Positions 9,052 through 19,061 are shown, numbered from the stretch's first letter. The stretch: DNA of 45,300 nucleotides from an uncultured Granulosicoccaceae bacterium (GCA_937922945.1 CAKZUP010000192.1:1-45300), one strand, 5' to 3'. Numbers and translations: made by a program. Notes: a model not told the origin generated them from the letters alone.

Positions 9052-10950
9052 ATGAGCCAGTATCAAAGCGCTTTCGAGCGTGCAAAAACATCTCCGGCAG
9101 ATTTCTGGATGGAGGCTGCACAGCAGGTGCACTGGGACCACTTCCCGACACAGGCACTCAATACCGATAACAGCCCGTTCAATCGCTGGTTTGAAGACGG
9201 TGAAATCAATGCCTGTTTCAATGCACTGGATTATCACGTCGAGAATGGACGTGCCGATCAACAAGCCCTGATTTACGACAGCCCCATCACCAACAGCCAA
9301 CGCACTCTTACCTACCGAGAGCTGCGTGATACGGTAGCGCATTTCGCAGGTGCAATCAGCGCCGAAGGTGTTGGCAAAGGCGATCGGGTGATTATCTATA
9401 TGCCAATGATCCCGGAAGCCATTATCGCGGTTCTGGCCTGCGCAAGACTCGGGGCCGTTCACTCAGTTGTATTTGGCGGGTTCGCTGCAAATGAATTGGC
9501 AGTGCGCATTGATGATTCTAAACCTGCGCTAATTGTTAGTGCATCGTGCGGCATAGAACCTAACCGCCTGGTTGAGTATAAACCGCTGCTCGATAGTGCA
9601 ATGGACATAGCAGAACATAAAGTACCACGCTGCATTGTCTATCAACGCGATGCCCTACAAGCACCATTGATTGAAGGACGCGATATCGATTGGAACGACG
9701 CACTTGCACAGGCCAAGCCTGTCGATTGTGTTCCCGTAAAAAGTACCGACCCTCTTTATATCCTCTACACATCAGGAACCACAGGCCAACCCAAAGGGGT
9801 TGTTCGAGACACTGGCGGTAGTGTCGTCTCGCTAAAGTGGAGCATGTCCAATATCTATGGCGTTGAACCTGGGGAAGTATATTGGGCAGCGTCCGATATC
9901 GGCTGGGTGGTAGGACATTCCTACATCATCTACGGCCCGCTGTTTCATGGCTGCACGACTGTTTTGTATGAAGGCAAACCGGTGGGCACACCCGATGCTG
10001 GCGCATTCTGGCGTGTCATTAGCGAACACAACGTTAGCGTGTTGTTTACCGCACCAACCGCTTTTCGTGCCATTAAAAAAGTGGATCCTGACGGTTCACT
10101 GTTGAAGCAATACGATTTAAGTCATTTCAGAACTTTGTTTCTTGCCGGTGAACGGTGCGATCCAGACACGCTTGAATGGGCGCAACAAAAACTTGGTGTC
10201 GATGTGATAGATCATTGGTGGCAAACAGAAACGGGTTGGTCAATATGTTCAAACTGTATGGGAATTGAAAAGTTGCCCGTCGTATCCGGCTCTCCGTCTG
10301 TGCCTGTGCCGGGCTACGACCTGGAAGTGCTGGATGAAAATGGCCAACCGGTTAGCGCTGGCACTATCGGTGCGCTAGCAGTGAAATTGCCGTTGCCCCC
10401 CGGCACGTTTATCAATTTATGGGGTGCACCCGAGCGTTTCGAATCCGCCTACTTTTCCACCTTCAAAGGCTATTACGAAACAGGTGATGCTGGCTACATC
10501 GATGAAAACGGTTATGTATTTGTTATGGCTCGCACCGATGATGTCATTAATGTTGCAGGGCACCGACTCTCTACCGGTGCAATCGAAGAAGTCCTTGCCG
10601 GACATCCGGATGTTGCAGAATGCGCTGTGTTAGGTGCCGCGGATGATTTAAAAGGTCAACTGCCAATTGGTCTGGTTATTCTGAACGATGGTGTTGATCG
10701 CAGCAGCGATGACATCAGCGCCGAACTGGTTAGCCGGGTACGCGAACACATCGGACCTGTTGCAGCGTTTAAATCAGTTGCCGTGGTTAGCAAGCTGCCG
10801 AAAACACGATCGGGGAAAATGCTACGCGCAACGATGCGATCTATTGCCGACGCAAGCGAATGGCAAATGCCTGCAACCATTGAGGACGCAGGTGCGCTTG
10901 ATGATGTAACCGATGCATTAAAAAAACTGGGATATGCAAGTAAATCATGA
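9052..10950 (+). CDS. prpE: Propionyl-CoA synthetase (propionate-CoA ligase)
   Basis: PrpE activates propionate with ATP and CoA through propionyl-AMP. The protein of 632 residues is the size of E. coli PrpE and similar throughout. It opens with an N-terminal cap (ACAS_N-like), then shows the P-loop [12 protein letters not shown] near residue 240, WWQTETGW near 388, and the C-terminal LPKTRSGK with the catalytic Lys near 587. Stretches such as [13 protein letters not shown] and [20 protein letters not shown] are typical of the acetyl/propionyl-CoA synthetase group. A TTG five codons upstream is in frame, but ATG 9052 fits the family start better. The stop overlaps the pccB start by 4 bp. Propionate as substrate is supported by the downstream carboxylase and epimerase genes. 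Confidence 0.92.
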   Translation: MSQYQSAFERAKTSPADFWMEAAQQVHWDHFPTQALNTDNSPFNRWFEDGEINACFNALDYHVENGRADQQALIYDSPITNSQRTLTYRELRDTVAHFAGAISAEGVGKGDRVIIYMPMIPEAIIAVLACARLGAVHSVVFGGFAANELAVRIDDSKPALIVSASCGIEPNRLVEYKPLLDSAMDIAEHKVPRCIVYQRDALQAPLIEGRDIDWNDALAQAKPVDCVPVKSTDPLYILYTSGTTGQPKGVVRDTGGSVVSLKWSMSNIYGVEPGEVYWAASDIGWVVGHSYIIYGPLFHGCTTVLYEGKPVGTPDAGAFWRVISEHNVSVLFTAPTAFRAIKKVDPDGSLLKQYDLSHFRTLFLAGERCDPDTLEWAQQKLGVDVIDHWWQTETGWSICSNCMGIEKLPVVSGSPSVPVPGYDLEVLDENGQPVSAGTIGALAVKLPLPPGTFINLWGAPERFESAYFSTFKGYYETGDAGYIDENGYVFVMARTDDVINVAGHRLSTGAIEEVLAGHPDVAECAVLGAADDLKGQLPIGLVILNDGVDRSSDDISAELVSRVREHIGPVAAFKSVAVVSKLPKTRSGKMLRATMRSIADASEWQMPATIEDAGALDDVTDALKKLGYASKS

Positions 10951-12479
10951 CAGATATAGTTGATCGGCTCGCCAGAAAACGTGCAGCTGCATTAGCCGGT
11001 GGCGGCGAACGTCGGGTTGATGCTCAACACGCAAAGGGCAAGCTTACGGCGCGCGAAAGGCTCAATGTTCTTTTCGATGCAGGTACATTTCGGGAATGGG
11101 ACATGTTCGTTGAACATGATTGCACCGACTTTGGCATGCAAGACAACCGCATTCCCGGCGATGGCGTTGTCATTGGATACGGCCAAATCAATGGCCGACT
11201 GACCTTTGCATTTAGCCAGGATTTCACTGTGCTTGGCGGTTCATTGTCAGCCGCTCATGCCAAGAAAATTTGTAAGGTCATGGATCACAGCATGCGCGTT
11301 GGTGCACCGCTTATTGGATTAAACGATTCGGGTGGAGCCCGAATTCAAGAAGGCGTGGCCTCTCTTGGCGGTTATGCCGATGTGTTTCAGAAAAATGTGC
11401 TGGCATCAGGAGTCGTTCCACAAATATCACTCATCATGGGCCCTTGTGCTGGAGGCGCGGTTTACTCGCCAGCCATGACCGACTTTATCTTCATGGTACG
11501 TGATTCGTCTTACATGTTTGTTACCGGCCCTGAAGTAGTAAAAACCGTTACACACGAAACGGTCACACAAGAAGAATTGGGCGGCGCTGGAACGCACACA
11601 TCAAAAAGCAGTGTCGCAGATGGTGCTTTTAATAACGATATCGAAGCGCTTGAACAGGCACGTCGTTTCATGTCGTTTATGCCGCAAAACAATCGCGAAC
11701 CGGTGCCACCGGTTAAAACCTCAGACCCGGCCAACAGGCTATGCCCGGCTCTGGACAGGCTTGTGCCGGAAAACCCTAACCTACCCTACGATATTAAAGA
11801 GCTAATTAGCGCGGTTTGCGATGAACATGACTTCTTCGAACTGCAAGCGGACTTTGCCGGTAACATCATTATCGGTCTTGGTCGTATCAACGGTGAAACC
11901 ATTGGGTTCGTCGCCAACCAACCCATGGTATTAGCAGGATGTCTCGACATAAACGCAAGCAGAAAAGCTGCGCGCTTTGTTCGATTTTGCGATGCGTTTT
12001 CCATACCCATTGTTACCTTTGTCGATGTACCCGGCTTCTTGCCCGGTACCGACCAGGAGTACGGTGGCATTATCAAACACGGCGCAAAATTGCTGTTCGC
12101 TTATGGCGAAGCCACCGTTCCCAAAATTACTGTTATAACGCGTAAGGCTTATGGCGGCGCTTACGATGTCATGGCATCAAAGCACCTGCGCGGCGATATC
12201 AACTATGCCTGGCCTACTGCCGAGATAGCCGTAATGGGTTCAAAAGGTGCCGTTGAAATCATCTTCAGAGCCGACAGAGACGACCCTGAAAAAATTGAAC
12301 AGCGTACTGAAGAGTATCGGGAAAAATTCGCTAATCCATTTATTGCTGGCAGTCTTGGATTTATTGATGATGTGATCGACCCGAACGCAACACGTGCTCA
12401 CTTGAGTGCAGATTTATCCATGCTAAAAAACAAATCGCTCGAAAATCCGTGGAAGAAGCACGACAATATCCCACTATAA
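10947..12479 (+). CDS. pccB: Propionyl-CoA carboxylase beta subunit (carboxyltransferase)
   Basis: PccB transfers CO2 from carboxybiotin on PccA to propionyl-CoA, giving (S)-methylmalonyl-CoA. At 510 residues it has the two crotonase-like halves of the family. The N-terminal half has [20 protein letters not shown] and [17 protein letters not shown], with the Gly-Gly oxyanion hole for the biotin carboxyl. The C-terminal half has [19 protein letters not shown] and [19 protein letters not shown] for the acyl-CoA. The Asp within TDQEYGG fits a propionyl-CoA-type rather than a methylcrotonyl-CoA-type enzyme. Its ATG overlaps the prpE stop (ATGA), and pccA follows after 12 bp. The paired subunits are probably made in equal amounts. 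Confidence 0.95.
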   Translation: MTDIVDRLARKRAAALAGGGERRVDAQHAKGKLTARERLNVLFDAGTFREWDMFVEHDCTDFGMQDNRIPGDGVVIGYGQINGRLTFAFSQDFTVLGGSLSAAHAKKICKVMDHSMRVGAPLIGLNDSGGARIQEGVASLGGYADVFQKNVLASGVVPQISLIMGPCAGGAVYSPAMTDFIFMVRDSSYMFVTGPEVVKTVTHETVTQEELGGAGTHTSKSSVADGAFNNDIEALEQARRFMSFMPQNNREPVPPVKTSDPANRLCPALDRLVPENPNLPYDIKELISAVCDEHDFFELQADFAGNIIIGLGRINGETIGFVANQPMVLAGCLDINASRKAARFVRFCDAFSIPIVTFVDVPGFLPGTDQEYGGIIKHGAKLLFAYGEATVPKITVITRKAYGGAYDVMASKHLRGDINYAWPTAEIAVMGSKGAVEIIFRADRDDPEKIEQRTEEYREKFANPFIAGSLGFIDDVIDPNATRAHLSADLSMLKNKSLENPWKKHDNIPL

Positions 12480-12491
12480 AGACTAGCGCAC

Positions 12492-14444
12492 ATGATCACT
12501 CAAATTTCCAAGATACTCATTGCCAATCGTGGTGAAATTGCCTGTCGCGTTATTCGAACGGCAAAACAACGCGGTATAAAAACAGTTGCGGTTTATTCCG
12601 ATGCAGACAAATACGCCCTGCATGTAAAGCTTGCGGACGAAGCTGTCCACATTGGTGGTAGCGCATCCAGTGAGAGTTATCTTCGCGCCGATGCCATCGT
12701 TGATGCGGTAAAGCAAACCGGCGCTCAAGCTGTTCATCCCGGTTTCGGCTTTCTTTCTGAGAACGCAGAGTTTGCACAACGACTAGCAAGAGAAGGCATC
12801 ATCTTTATCGGCCCTGGCACGCTTGCCATACAGGCCATGGGCGATAAAATTGAATCGAAAAAACTGGCGAACAAGGCCAACGTCAGCACCGTACCCGGTC
12901 ACCCGGATGCCGTACCTGATGCAGACACTGCCTACACTATCGCAGAGAAAATTGGTTGCCCCGTTATGCTCAAAGCCTCTGCCGGTGGCGGTGGCAAAGG
13001 TATGCGCGTGGCCAATTCACTCGATGAAGTTAAGGAGGGCTTTATTAGCGCTCAAAACGAAGCGAGAACCTCGTTTGGTGATGATCGTGTGTTCGTTGAA
13101 AAATTTATTGAACAACCACGCCACATTGAAATACAGATCATTGCAGATCAACATGGCAACTGTTTGTATCTTGGTGAAAGAGAATGTTCGATACAGCGAC
13201 GCCACCAAAAAGTACTCGAGGAAGCGCCCTCCTCTTTTATCAGTGAAAGCACACGCAAAGCTATGGGAGAACAGGCAGTCGCACTGGCCCGAGCAGTAGA
13301 TTATCAATCGGCAGGAACCGTTGAATTTATTGTTGATGCAAGCGAGCAGTTTTATTTTTTAGAAATGAATACGCGCTTGCAAGTTGAACACCCTGTTACC
13401 GAGTGTATTACTGGCCTTGATCTTGTTGGACTCATGATCGATGTTGCTGAGGGAAAACCATTGTCATTGACCCAGGCCGACGTAAAACTCAATGGCTGGT
13501 CATTCGAAGCGCGTGTCTATGCTGAAGACCCCGACCGCGGCTTCCTGCCCTCTATTGGACGAATCACGCACTACCAACCACCGCAAGAAACCGATGCCAA
13601 CGCACCCAGCGGCGTTCGCGTCGATACCGGCATTGAATCCGGTGGTGAGATTTCCATGTACTACGACCCAATGATTGCCAAATTGGTTACCTGGGCACCA
13701 ACTCGAGCAGAAGCGATAGCGGAAATGCAAACCGCCCTCGATCATTATCAAATCGAAGGCGTTGAACATAACGTGCCATTTTTATCCGCTTTATTCGCGC
13801 ACCCGGCTTTTCAAGCAGGGGACCTCACCACGCGGTTTATAGAAGATCATTTTAGCGACGGTTTCAACAGCGCCAACTATGTTTCATCACACACTAATAA
13901 CCTTGCATTAATCGCAAGCGTTGTTGAAAGCCGGCAAAGACAAAGACTGGCAGGTATCACAAATGAAGCCGTTGGCACATTACACTGTATTGGCGACGGA
14001 GCAACCGAGTGCTTTTCAGCCGAACAACGCAAGGCACTAACAACCGACTGGCAACCCGGTGAGAAGCGTCTAAGTGCAACGCTTAACGGTGAGCACATCA
14101 CCGTTAACGTTAAGCGACTGGAAACCGGGTGGCAATTAAGTCATCGCGGTGGCACGCGTGAATTTCAAGTGGTTCAATCGCATGTCGCCGAGCTCATGCA
14201 TCACATGCCTGAAAAAGTTGTTCAAGACATGTCAAAGTATTTGCTCTCCCCTATGCCTGGCCTTCTGATAAAACTGATGGTAGACGAAGGCGATGAAGTA
14301 GTTGCAGGACAAGACTTAGCCGTCATTGAAGCCATGAAAATGGAAAATACATTAAAAGCTGAAAAATCTGGCACAGTTGAAAAAGTGGTTGCCACAGCCG
14401 GTGCGAATCTGGCTGTAGATGCCATCATTCTGGAATTCACATGA
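12492..14444 (+). CDS. pccA: Propionyl-CoA carboxylase alpha subunit (biotin carboxylase/carrier)
   Basis: PccA carboxylates its own biotin with ATP and bicarbonate and passes the carboxyl group to PccB. The 650 residues contain the biotin carboxylase N-domain (KILIANRGEIACRVIRTAK) and the ATP-grasp domain with the Gly-rich loop SAGGGGKGMR near residue 164. HIEIQIIADQHGN, ERECSIQRRHQKVLEEAPS and EMNTRLQVEHPVTE follow. A linking BT-type region precedes the C-terminal biotinyl domain, whose EAMKMEN lysine near residue 615 is the biotin site. ATG 12492 follows pccB by 12 bp, and the stop overlaps mce by 4 bp. A biotin ligase is not in the window. Confidence 0.95.
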   Translation: MITQISKILIANRGEIACRVIRTAKQRGIKTVAVYSDADKYALHVKLADEAVHIGGSASSESYLRADAIVDAVKQTGAQAVHPGFGFLSENAEFAQRLAREGIIFIGPGTLAIQAMGDKIESKKLANKANVSTVPGHPDAVPDADTAYTIAEKIGCPVMLKASAGGGGKGMRVANSLDEVKEGFISAQNEARTSFGDDRVFVEKFIEQPRHIEIQIIADQHGNCLYLGERECSIQRRHQKVLEEAPSSFISESTRKAMGEQAVALARAVDYQSAGTVEFIVDASEQFYFLEMNTRLQVEHPVTECITGLDLVGLMIDVAEGKPLSLTQADVKLNGWSFEARVYAEDPDRGFLPSIGRITHYQPPQETDANAPSGVRVDTGIESGGEISMYYDPMIAKLVTWAPTRAEAIAEMQTALDHYQIEGVEHNVPFLSALFAHPAFQAGDLTTRFIEDHFSDGFNSANYVSSHTNNLALIASVVESRQRQRLAGITNEAVGTLHCIGDGATECFSAEQRKALTTDWQPGEKRLSATLNGEHITVNVKRLETGWQLSHRGGTREFQVVQSHVAELMHHMPEKVVQDMSKYLLSPMPGLLIKLMVDEGDEVVAGQDLAVIEAMKMENTLKAEKSGTVEKVVATAGANLAVDAIILEFT

Positions 14445-14851
14445 TCGGTAGACTGAATCATGTCGCATTGGTCGTTGACGACCTGGACGCCGCGACCGCC
14501 ACCTATCGCGATACGCTCGGTGCCAAGGTGTCAGCCCCGCAACCACTACCCGAACATGGCGTGACCGTGGTGTTCGTTGATCTTGATAACACGAGAATAG
14601 AATTGCTGCATCCGTTGGGCGACAACTCGCCGGTCAGTCGTTTTTTGGAACAGCACACCAATGGCGGTATTCACCATATTTGTCTGGAAGTTAATGACAT
14701 AACCGCGGCTGCAAAAGAACTGCAGGCAAAAGGCGCACGTGTATTGGGCGACGGAACTCCCAAAATTGGTGCACACGGTAACCCGGTGCTATTCCTGCAC
14801 CCGAAAGATTTTCATGGTTGTCTGCTAGAGCTCGAACACGTGGGTGGCTAG
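14441..14851 (+). CDS. mce: Methylmalonyl-CoA epimerase
   Basis: Mce interconverts (S)- and (R)-methylmalonyl-CoA and so links the carboxylase to the mutase. The protein of 136 residues is the normal size, with two glyoxalase/VOC beta-alpha-beta modules. Metal-site residues expected for the family are visible: His in LNHVALVVDDLDAA, His in GGIHHICLEVNDI and Glu in GCLLELEHV. Also conserved are NTRIELLHPLGDNSPVSRFL and VLFLHPKDFHGCLLE. The ATG lies in an ATGA overlap with pccA, so this is the last gene of prpE-pccB-pccA-mce. I see no strong terminator after it. Confidence 0.93.
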   Translation: MIGRLNHVALVVDDLDAATATYRDTLGAKVSAPQPLPEHGVTVVFVDLDNTRIELLHPLGDNSPVSRFLEQHTNGGIHHICLEVNDITAAAKELQAKGARVLGDGTPKIGAHGNPVLFLHPKDFHGCLLELEHVGG

Positions 14852-14938
14852 TTCAAACACGCACATCCTGCAAAATTTACACGTCTCTGGGTAGTTTTAC
14901 CTTGCCTGATCGCCGAAGGCGTATTACCTTTAGCTTGC

Positions 14939-14970
14939 GCGGTCGTATTAATTAGCGGTCGCACTAATTG
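14939..14970. promoter_or_regulatory. Adjacent imperfect direct repeats before the FHA gene
   Basis: Two adjacent 16-bp units, gcggtcgtattaatta and gcggtcgcactaattg, match at 13 of 16 positions by eye. They end about 45 bp upstream of the FHA gene's start codon, where a promoter or operator would lie. No regulator is recognised. Confidence 0.4.
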
Positions 14971-15015
14971 TCTGCCGTGCAACTAGCTTAGTGCGAGTAC
15001 CTCGAATTCCATCAA

Positions 15016-15837
15016 ATGAACACGCCGTCTGCCAATAGCCCGAAACACGCGTCAGAAACAGATACGTCAGCCAACTCTCCACGACTGAGAAATTTGCACT
15101 CGCAAGTCGAATACATTCTTGGTGAGACGACTATCGTGGGCCGTCACGAAGATTGTAATCTGGTGTTGGAGTCGGAAAGAGGCGCATCCAGGAAACACGC
15201 CCGAATTACAGTTGAAGACCAAAAAACCATTCTGATGGATTTGGGCTCACTGAACGGAACAACGGTTAACGGTCGAGAAATAAGTCGTGCCGTGCAGCTC
15301 ATCGATGGCGATATAGTGGTGTTCGATGAGCACCAATATTTGTTTCAGGCACCAGACTCACCCCAATCCGGTAATAGCGACAATGTCACCGTTATAGCTA
15401 ACAAAGATGAAATCGGCAGACCCGATCGCATAAAACCGGCGATACGCGTTGTCGACACGGCCACATTTAACGATGCGCCTTCTGGCGATAAAAGCCCAGA
15501 GCAAAACCTTAACAAGGCCTCCGAAACATCGTTTGACGATACAGAAGCATGGCCAGCAACAGATGCAATGTCCAGCGCAGCACCACAAGCTCATAACAAT
15601 ACCTATACGGGTAACACGGCCATACCGGCAACATCTCGTCCCGGCGGCGATGCACCAACACCAAAACGTTTACAACAAAATTCCTCAGCCAGGATACAGG
15701 GTAAAAAACCGAAATGGATGCTTTGGTTGATCGTAGTGCCGTTGCTCGTTCTGGTACTACTTGCCGCGTTTTATTTTGCTTACCACGCAGGGTTCTCTGC
15801 TGGACACATCACGGACCAAACCAGCGAATCATCATGA
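15016..15837 (+). CDS. FHA-domain protein with C-terminal membrane helix
   Basis: This protein of 273 residues has an FHA domain (about residues 28-112) that binds phosphothreonine. The hallmark GRHEDCNLVL, then SRKHARI and LGSLNGTTVNGREI, give the Gly-Arg, Ser-His and Asn-Gly residues of the binding loops. A long low-complexity linker of about 110 residues follows, rich in Thr, Ser, Ala and Asn. A single membrane helix (about residues 234-257, LWLIVVPLLVLVLLAAFYFA) ends with a short tail, so the FHA domain is probably cytoplasmic and tethered. Its stop overlaps the PP2C start by 4 bp, which argues that the phosphatase acts on the same signalling circuit. No Ser/Thr kinase lies in the window. 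The ligand protein is unknown. Confidence 0.82.
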   Translation: MNTPSANSPKHASETDTSANSPRLRNLHSQVEYILGETTIVGRHEDCNLVLESERGASRKHARITVEDQKTILMDLGSLNGTTVNGREISRAVQLIDGDIVVFDEHQYLFQAPDSPQSGNSDNVTVIANKDEIGRPDRIKPAIRVVDTATFNDAPSGDKSPEQNLNKASETSFDDTEAWPATDAMSSAAPQAHNNTYTGNTAIPATSRPGGDAPTPKRLQQNSSARIQGKKPKWMLWLIVVPLLVLVLLAAFYFAYHAGFSAGHITDQTSESS

Positions 15838-16604
15838 CATTTGAGGCCGACGCAAAGGTCGCAGGTTTGAGTGATATTGGTCAGCTCAGACAGGTGAATG
15901 AGGATTCCATTCTGGTTGACCCAGAGGCTCGGCTTTACGCTATCGCAGATGGCATGGGTGGACACGGATCGGGAGATATTGCCAGTCAATTAGCGTTGGA
16001 AACCCTAAAACGATGTATCGCGTCAGACTCTGTTTCCAAAGCTCTATACAGTGATCATATAACCGACGATCAGGCACTGGCGCTGGTTTTTCAATGTATC
16101 TCCGGCGTCAATACTCAAATTTATCAGGAGAATATAAAAAACGGCAACGACGACGGCTCCGGCATGGGCACCACACTGGTGGGTTTGTGCTTTTACGGCA
16201 ATGCTGGGCGTGCGGTTGTGTTCAATATCGGCGACTCCCGCCTGTATCGCTTTGAGCGAGGCGAGTTGTCTCAATTGACTCAAGATCACACTATGTATCG
16301 TCTATGGGAAGAAGGTGGTCGAATTGGCCCCGCTCCTCCCCACAATCTGATCGTGCGGGCGGTCGGACTGTTTGCCGATGTTGACATCGATCTGGAAGTC
16401 ATCGCTACCGCTGAGCAAGCGTCCTACCTGCTTTGCTCAGATGGCCTCTCTGGCATGGTCTCAGATGAGCACATTGCGCGTATTATGCAAAACAACGAGC
16501 CGCCAGAAGCCTTATGCCAAAGCCTGATAGATTGCGCCAATCAGAACGGTGGTGCGGATAACATTTCCGTTATTTCACTGGCAGGCTCAAAAAAAATTAA
16601 ATAA
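15834..16604 (+). CDS. PP2C-family serine/threonine protein phosphatase
   Basis: This cytoplasmic PPM/PP2C phosphatase of 256 residues removes phosphate from Ser/Thr in a Mn/Mg-dependent way. Metal and phosphate residues are visible in order: RQVNEDSI, IADGMGGHGSGDIAS, GMGTTLVGL, NIGDSRLYRF, LTQDHT, LLCSDGLSGMV and GGADNISV. The true start is the ATG at 15834, which overlaps the stop of the FHA gene. A longer frame from 15714 would run through FHA coding sequence and adds no family sequence. The enzyme resembles the Stp/PrpC and PppA type. With the FHA partner it probably forms a phospho-Thr signalling pair. No type VI secretion genes are adjacent, so its pathway is open. Confidence 0.92.
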   Translation: MTFEADAKVAGLSDIGQLRQVNEDSILVDPEARLYAIADGMGGHGSGDIASQLALETLKRCIASDSVSKALYSDHITDDQALALVFQCISGVNTQIYQENIKNGNDDGSGMGTTLVGLCFYGNAGRAVVFNIGDSRLYRFERGELSQLTQDHTMYRLWEEGGRIGPAPPHNLIVRAVGLFADVDIDLEVIATAEQASYLLCSDGLSGMVSDEHIARIMQNNEPPEALCQSLIDCANQNGGADNISVISLAGSKKIK

Positions 16605-16696
16605 CCAAATTGGCGTTGCGGAACCCAATCCGGCGCTGCGACTCGTATACTTATTCATCGTGCTCCCAACGTACTAATCAAGAGTAAATACGCAGT

Positions 16697-17995
16697 ATGA
16701 GTCTGTTTTTCATCTTAGCCGCCTTAATGGTTGTCGCAGCACTGGCGTTCATCATACCCAGCACGCTGAAACGCTCCAGCCAGGACGAGCTTGATCAGCT
16801 CGATACCAATATCAGTATTGCGAAAGACCGCCGTTCTCAGCTGCAACAATCATTGCAAAGCGGAACCATCGACCAAGCCACCTACGACAGCGAATTAATC
16901 GATCTGGAACATGGCTTGGCAGCCGATGTCGGCGCCGCAGAGAAACATCGCGAATCGGCCAAAAGAGGCATTGGCATCGCGGCTAGCATCGCGCTTTTTC
17001 TACCTATTGCGTCGGGTGCGCTTTATTTGCAGCTGGGCGAGCCTGCGGCGGTGGATACCGACGCTATGCACGCGCAAGTTCTTCAGAATCAACAGCAACA
17101 GCAGCAGGCAGGGCAACCCCCAGCTTTAGCAGAGCTGCTACCCAATCTGGAAAGGAAGCTGCTGGAAAACCCAAACGATATTGACGGCTGGAAGTTACTT
17201 GGAAAAAGCTATCTAACTATCAGCGATTTCTCAAACGCCAAACGGGCACTGCTTCGGGCGTATGAAATCGACAATGCAGACCCGGATTTATTATCACAAC
17301 TCGCCGAAGCCACAGCTATGGAGCGTGGTGGGGACTTGTCTGGCGAGGCTAGCGATTACCTGGACTCTGCTCTACAAATCAATCCACAGCACCAGCAAAG
17401 CCTCTGGCTTGTCGCGATATCGCGACAACAGGCTGGCAAGCACGAAGAGGCCATTACTCGCTTCGAAGCATTGCGATCAGGTGTTGCAGATAATCCGGAC
17501 GCGGTGGCAAGCGTGAACGAAATGATTAATCTATCAAGAATAGAATTGGGCTTAGACGCGGTTTCATCTCAGCTAACCACCACCGCTGAAGGCTCAACAG
17601 CAAACGCTGAACCGACAACAAACGATGCACCAACATCGACAAGCGGCGCAGCTGAGGTCAGCGTAACAGTGTCACTGGCCGATGGTGTTTTGGAACAAGT
17701 GAATGCATCCGACTCTGTTTTTATATTCGCTCGCGCAAGCAGCGGTCCTCCCATGCCGTTAGCCGTTTCTCGCCATGTGGTTAGCGACTTACCCATCACC
17801 GTCGTGCTGAACGACAGTATGGCAATGATGCCCGCCATGACATTAAGCCAATTCCCGAGCGTGACGGTCGCTGCACGTATATCGGCAAGTGGCGATGCAA
17901 TAGCGCAACCCGGCGACTGGTTTGGTGAACTGGAGAATATCCAACCGGCCGAGTCTCCAAAGCTTGAATTGGTTATTGATACACTCAACGAGTGA
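16697..17995 (+). CDS. ccmI: CcmI/CycH-type cytochrome c biogenesis protein
   Basis: This protein of 432 residues has a first membrane helix at residues 2-21. A cytoplasmic coiled segment of CcmI type follows (about 30-75, with DELDQLDTNISIAKDRRSQL), then a second helix near 93-115. The periplasmic part has a Gln-rich linker, TPR repeats (DGWKLLGKSYLTISDFSNAKRALLRAYEI and later copies) and a C-terminal domain (VTVSLADGVLEQVNASDSVFIFARA, PLAVSRHVVSDLPITVVLND) seen in Pseudomonas-type CycH. In that family the TPR part holds apocytochrome c for haem attachment. The other ccm genes (ccmABCDEFGH) are not nearby, which is unusual. The PP2C gene ends 92 bp before it. Confidence 0.85.
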   Translation: MSLFFILAALMVVAALAFIIPSTLKRSSQDELDQLDTNISIAKDRRSQLQQSLQSGTIDQATYDSELIDLEHGLAADVGAAEKHRESAKRGIGIAASIALFLPIASGALYLQLGEPAAVDTDAMHAQVLQNQQQQQQAGQPPALAELLPNLERKLLENPNDIDGWKLLGKSYLTISDFSNAKRALLRAYEIDNADPDLLSQLAEATAMERGGDLSGEASDYLDSALQINPQHQQSLWLVAISRQQAGKHEEAITRFEALRSGVADNPDAVASVNEMINLSRIELGLDAVSSQLTTTAEGSTANAEPTTNDAPTSTSGAAEVSVTVSLADGVLEQVNASDSVFIFARASSGPPMPLAVSRHVVSDLPITVVLNDSMAMMPAMTLSQFPSVTVAARISASGDAIAQPGDWFGELENIQPAESPKLELVIDTLNE

Positions 17996-18062
17996 CAAGC
18001 CGACGACCAGTTCGGTGGCGATTTACACTAACCCCAGCAGTTAAAAGTGGATAGTTCAGGCA

Positions 18063-19007
18063 ATGAGCGAAAATCAGAATAAAACTTTTTACACGGTTAA
18101 CGTTTTCACCACAAAACCGTTTAGCGGTAACCCACTTGCAATTGTTCTGGATACAGATAACTTGTCAGATGCCCAGATGCAGTTGCTGGCGCGCGAATTT
18201 AATTTGCCGGAAACTATCTTTATTCAGCAAGCGGACGATTCAAACAACACCGCAAAGGTGCGTATTTTCACGCCCGTAAACGAACTTCCGTTCGCTGGTC
18301 ACCCTACCGTGGGCTGTGCCATATTTCTTGCTGAGCAAAACCGCGGAGCGGAATCGTTCAGCGACGAAATCCGCCTTGAGGAAGTTGCAGGCTTAGTGCC
18401 GGTGACGGTCACGCGCGAAAACGGAATAACACGTGCCGAACTAACAGCACCCGTGATACCGAAGCCCTGCGGGCTCGTTAGCCATGATGCTCTAAGTAAA
18501 AAACAAAGCTCTGTCGAACTAACCGCAACCACGGCCGCAAGCGCTATCGGCGTTCAACCAAATTCCATTGCCCATACGCCAATGGCACATGTTGGCGGGC
18601 CAACATTTATTTTTATCCCACTGAATTCTGTAAACGCGGTAAACAATGCCAAGCCGGTACAGCCTTTATGCGATGAACTCACCGCAGCATACGGTGCAAC
18701 CGGACTCTACGTGTATCACCTGAATGAGCAAAATGCTGAAATCGATGCGCGTATGTTTGCCCCCGCAGCAGGCATACCCGAGGACCCGGCAACAGGTTCC
18801 GCCGCCGCTATTCTGGGCTCACAACTACTTAACGATAAACAATTGCTTGAAGGCGTCAATAGCTTAACCCTTCGGCAGGGTTATGCCATGGGTAGACCCA
18901 GCCAAATGCAACTGACCATGCACGTTGTTAACGATGCATTAACGGCTGTTCGGGTAAGGGGTTCCAGTGTTGCAATAGGCAGCGGAACAATCCGGCTACC
19001 GGAATAG
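18063..19007 (+). CDS. PhzF-family isomerase/epimerase-like protein
   Basis: This protein of 314 residues belongs to the PhzF family of diaminopimelate-epimerase fold. Family stretches are the N-terminal YTVNVFTTKPFSGNPLAIVLD, then FNLPETIFI with the catalytic Glu (Glu45 in PhzF), VNELPFAGHPTVGCA, and near the C-terminus PEDPATGSAAAILGSQL. Length and layout of the two halves are normal. PhzF makes phenazine precursors only in dedicated clusters. Most family members, including this one, have no known substrate, and no phenazine genes are present. It is convergent with dnaJ, and the two share the hairpin at 19031-19061. Confidence 0.88.
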   Translation: MSENQNKTFYTVNVFTTKPFSGNPLAIVLDTDNLSDAQMQLLAREFNLPETIFIQQADDSNNTAKVRIFTPVNELPFAGHPTVGCAIFLAEQNRGAESFSDEIRLEEVAGLVPVTVTRENGITRAELTAPVIPKPCGLVSHDALSKKQSSVELTATTAASAIGVQPNSIAHTPMAHVGGPTFIFIPLNSVNAVNNAKPVQPLCDELTAAYGATGLYVYHLNEQNAEIDARMFAPAAGIPEDPATGSAAAILGSQLLNDKQLLEGVNSLTLRQGYAMGRPSQMQLTMHVVNDALTAVRVRGSSVAIGSGTIRLPE

Positions 19008-19030
19008 TGGCCTGCAGTAAAGTTGATAAA

Positions 19031-19061
19031 GAGTTACGCAGAACGCTTAACCGCGTAACTC
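19031..19061 (-). terminator. Terminator between dnaJ and the PhzF gene
   Basis: A perfect 9-bp stem gagttacgc / gcgtaactc has a 13-nt loop that spans the dnaJ stop codon. On the minus strand it is followed by a U-containing run (tttatcaacttta), so it should end dnaJ transcription. On the plus strand the downstream bases are A-rich, so it is less clear for the convergent PhzF gene. Confidence 0.6.

Noticed and set aside
15714-15833. Longer start for the PP2C gene
   Set aside because: The extra 40 residues come from FHA coding sequence in another frame. The ATG overlapping the FHA stop is the natural start.
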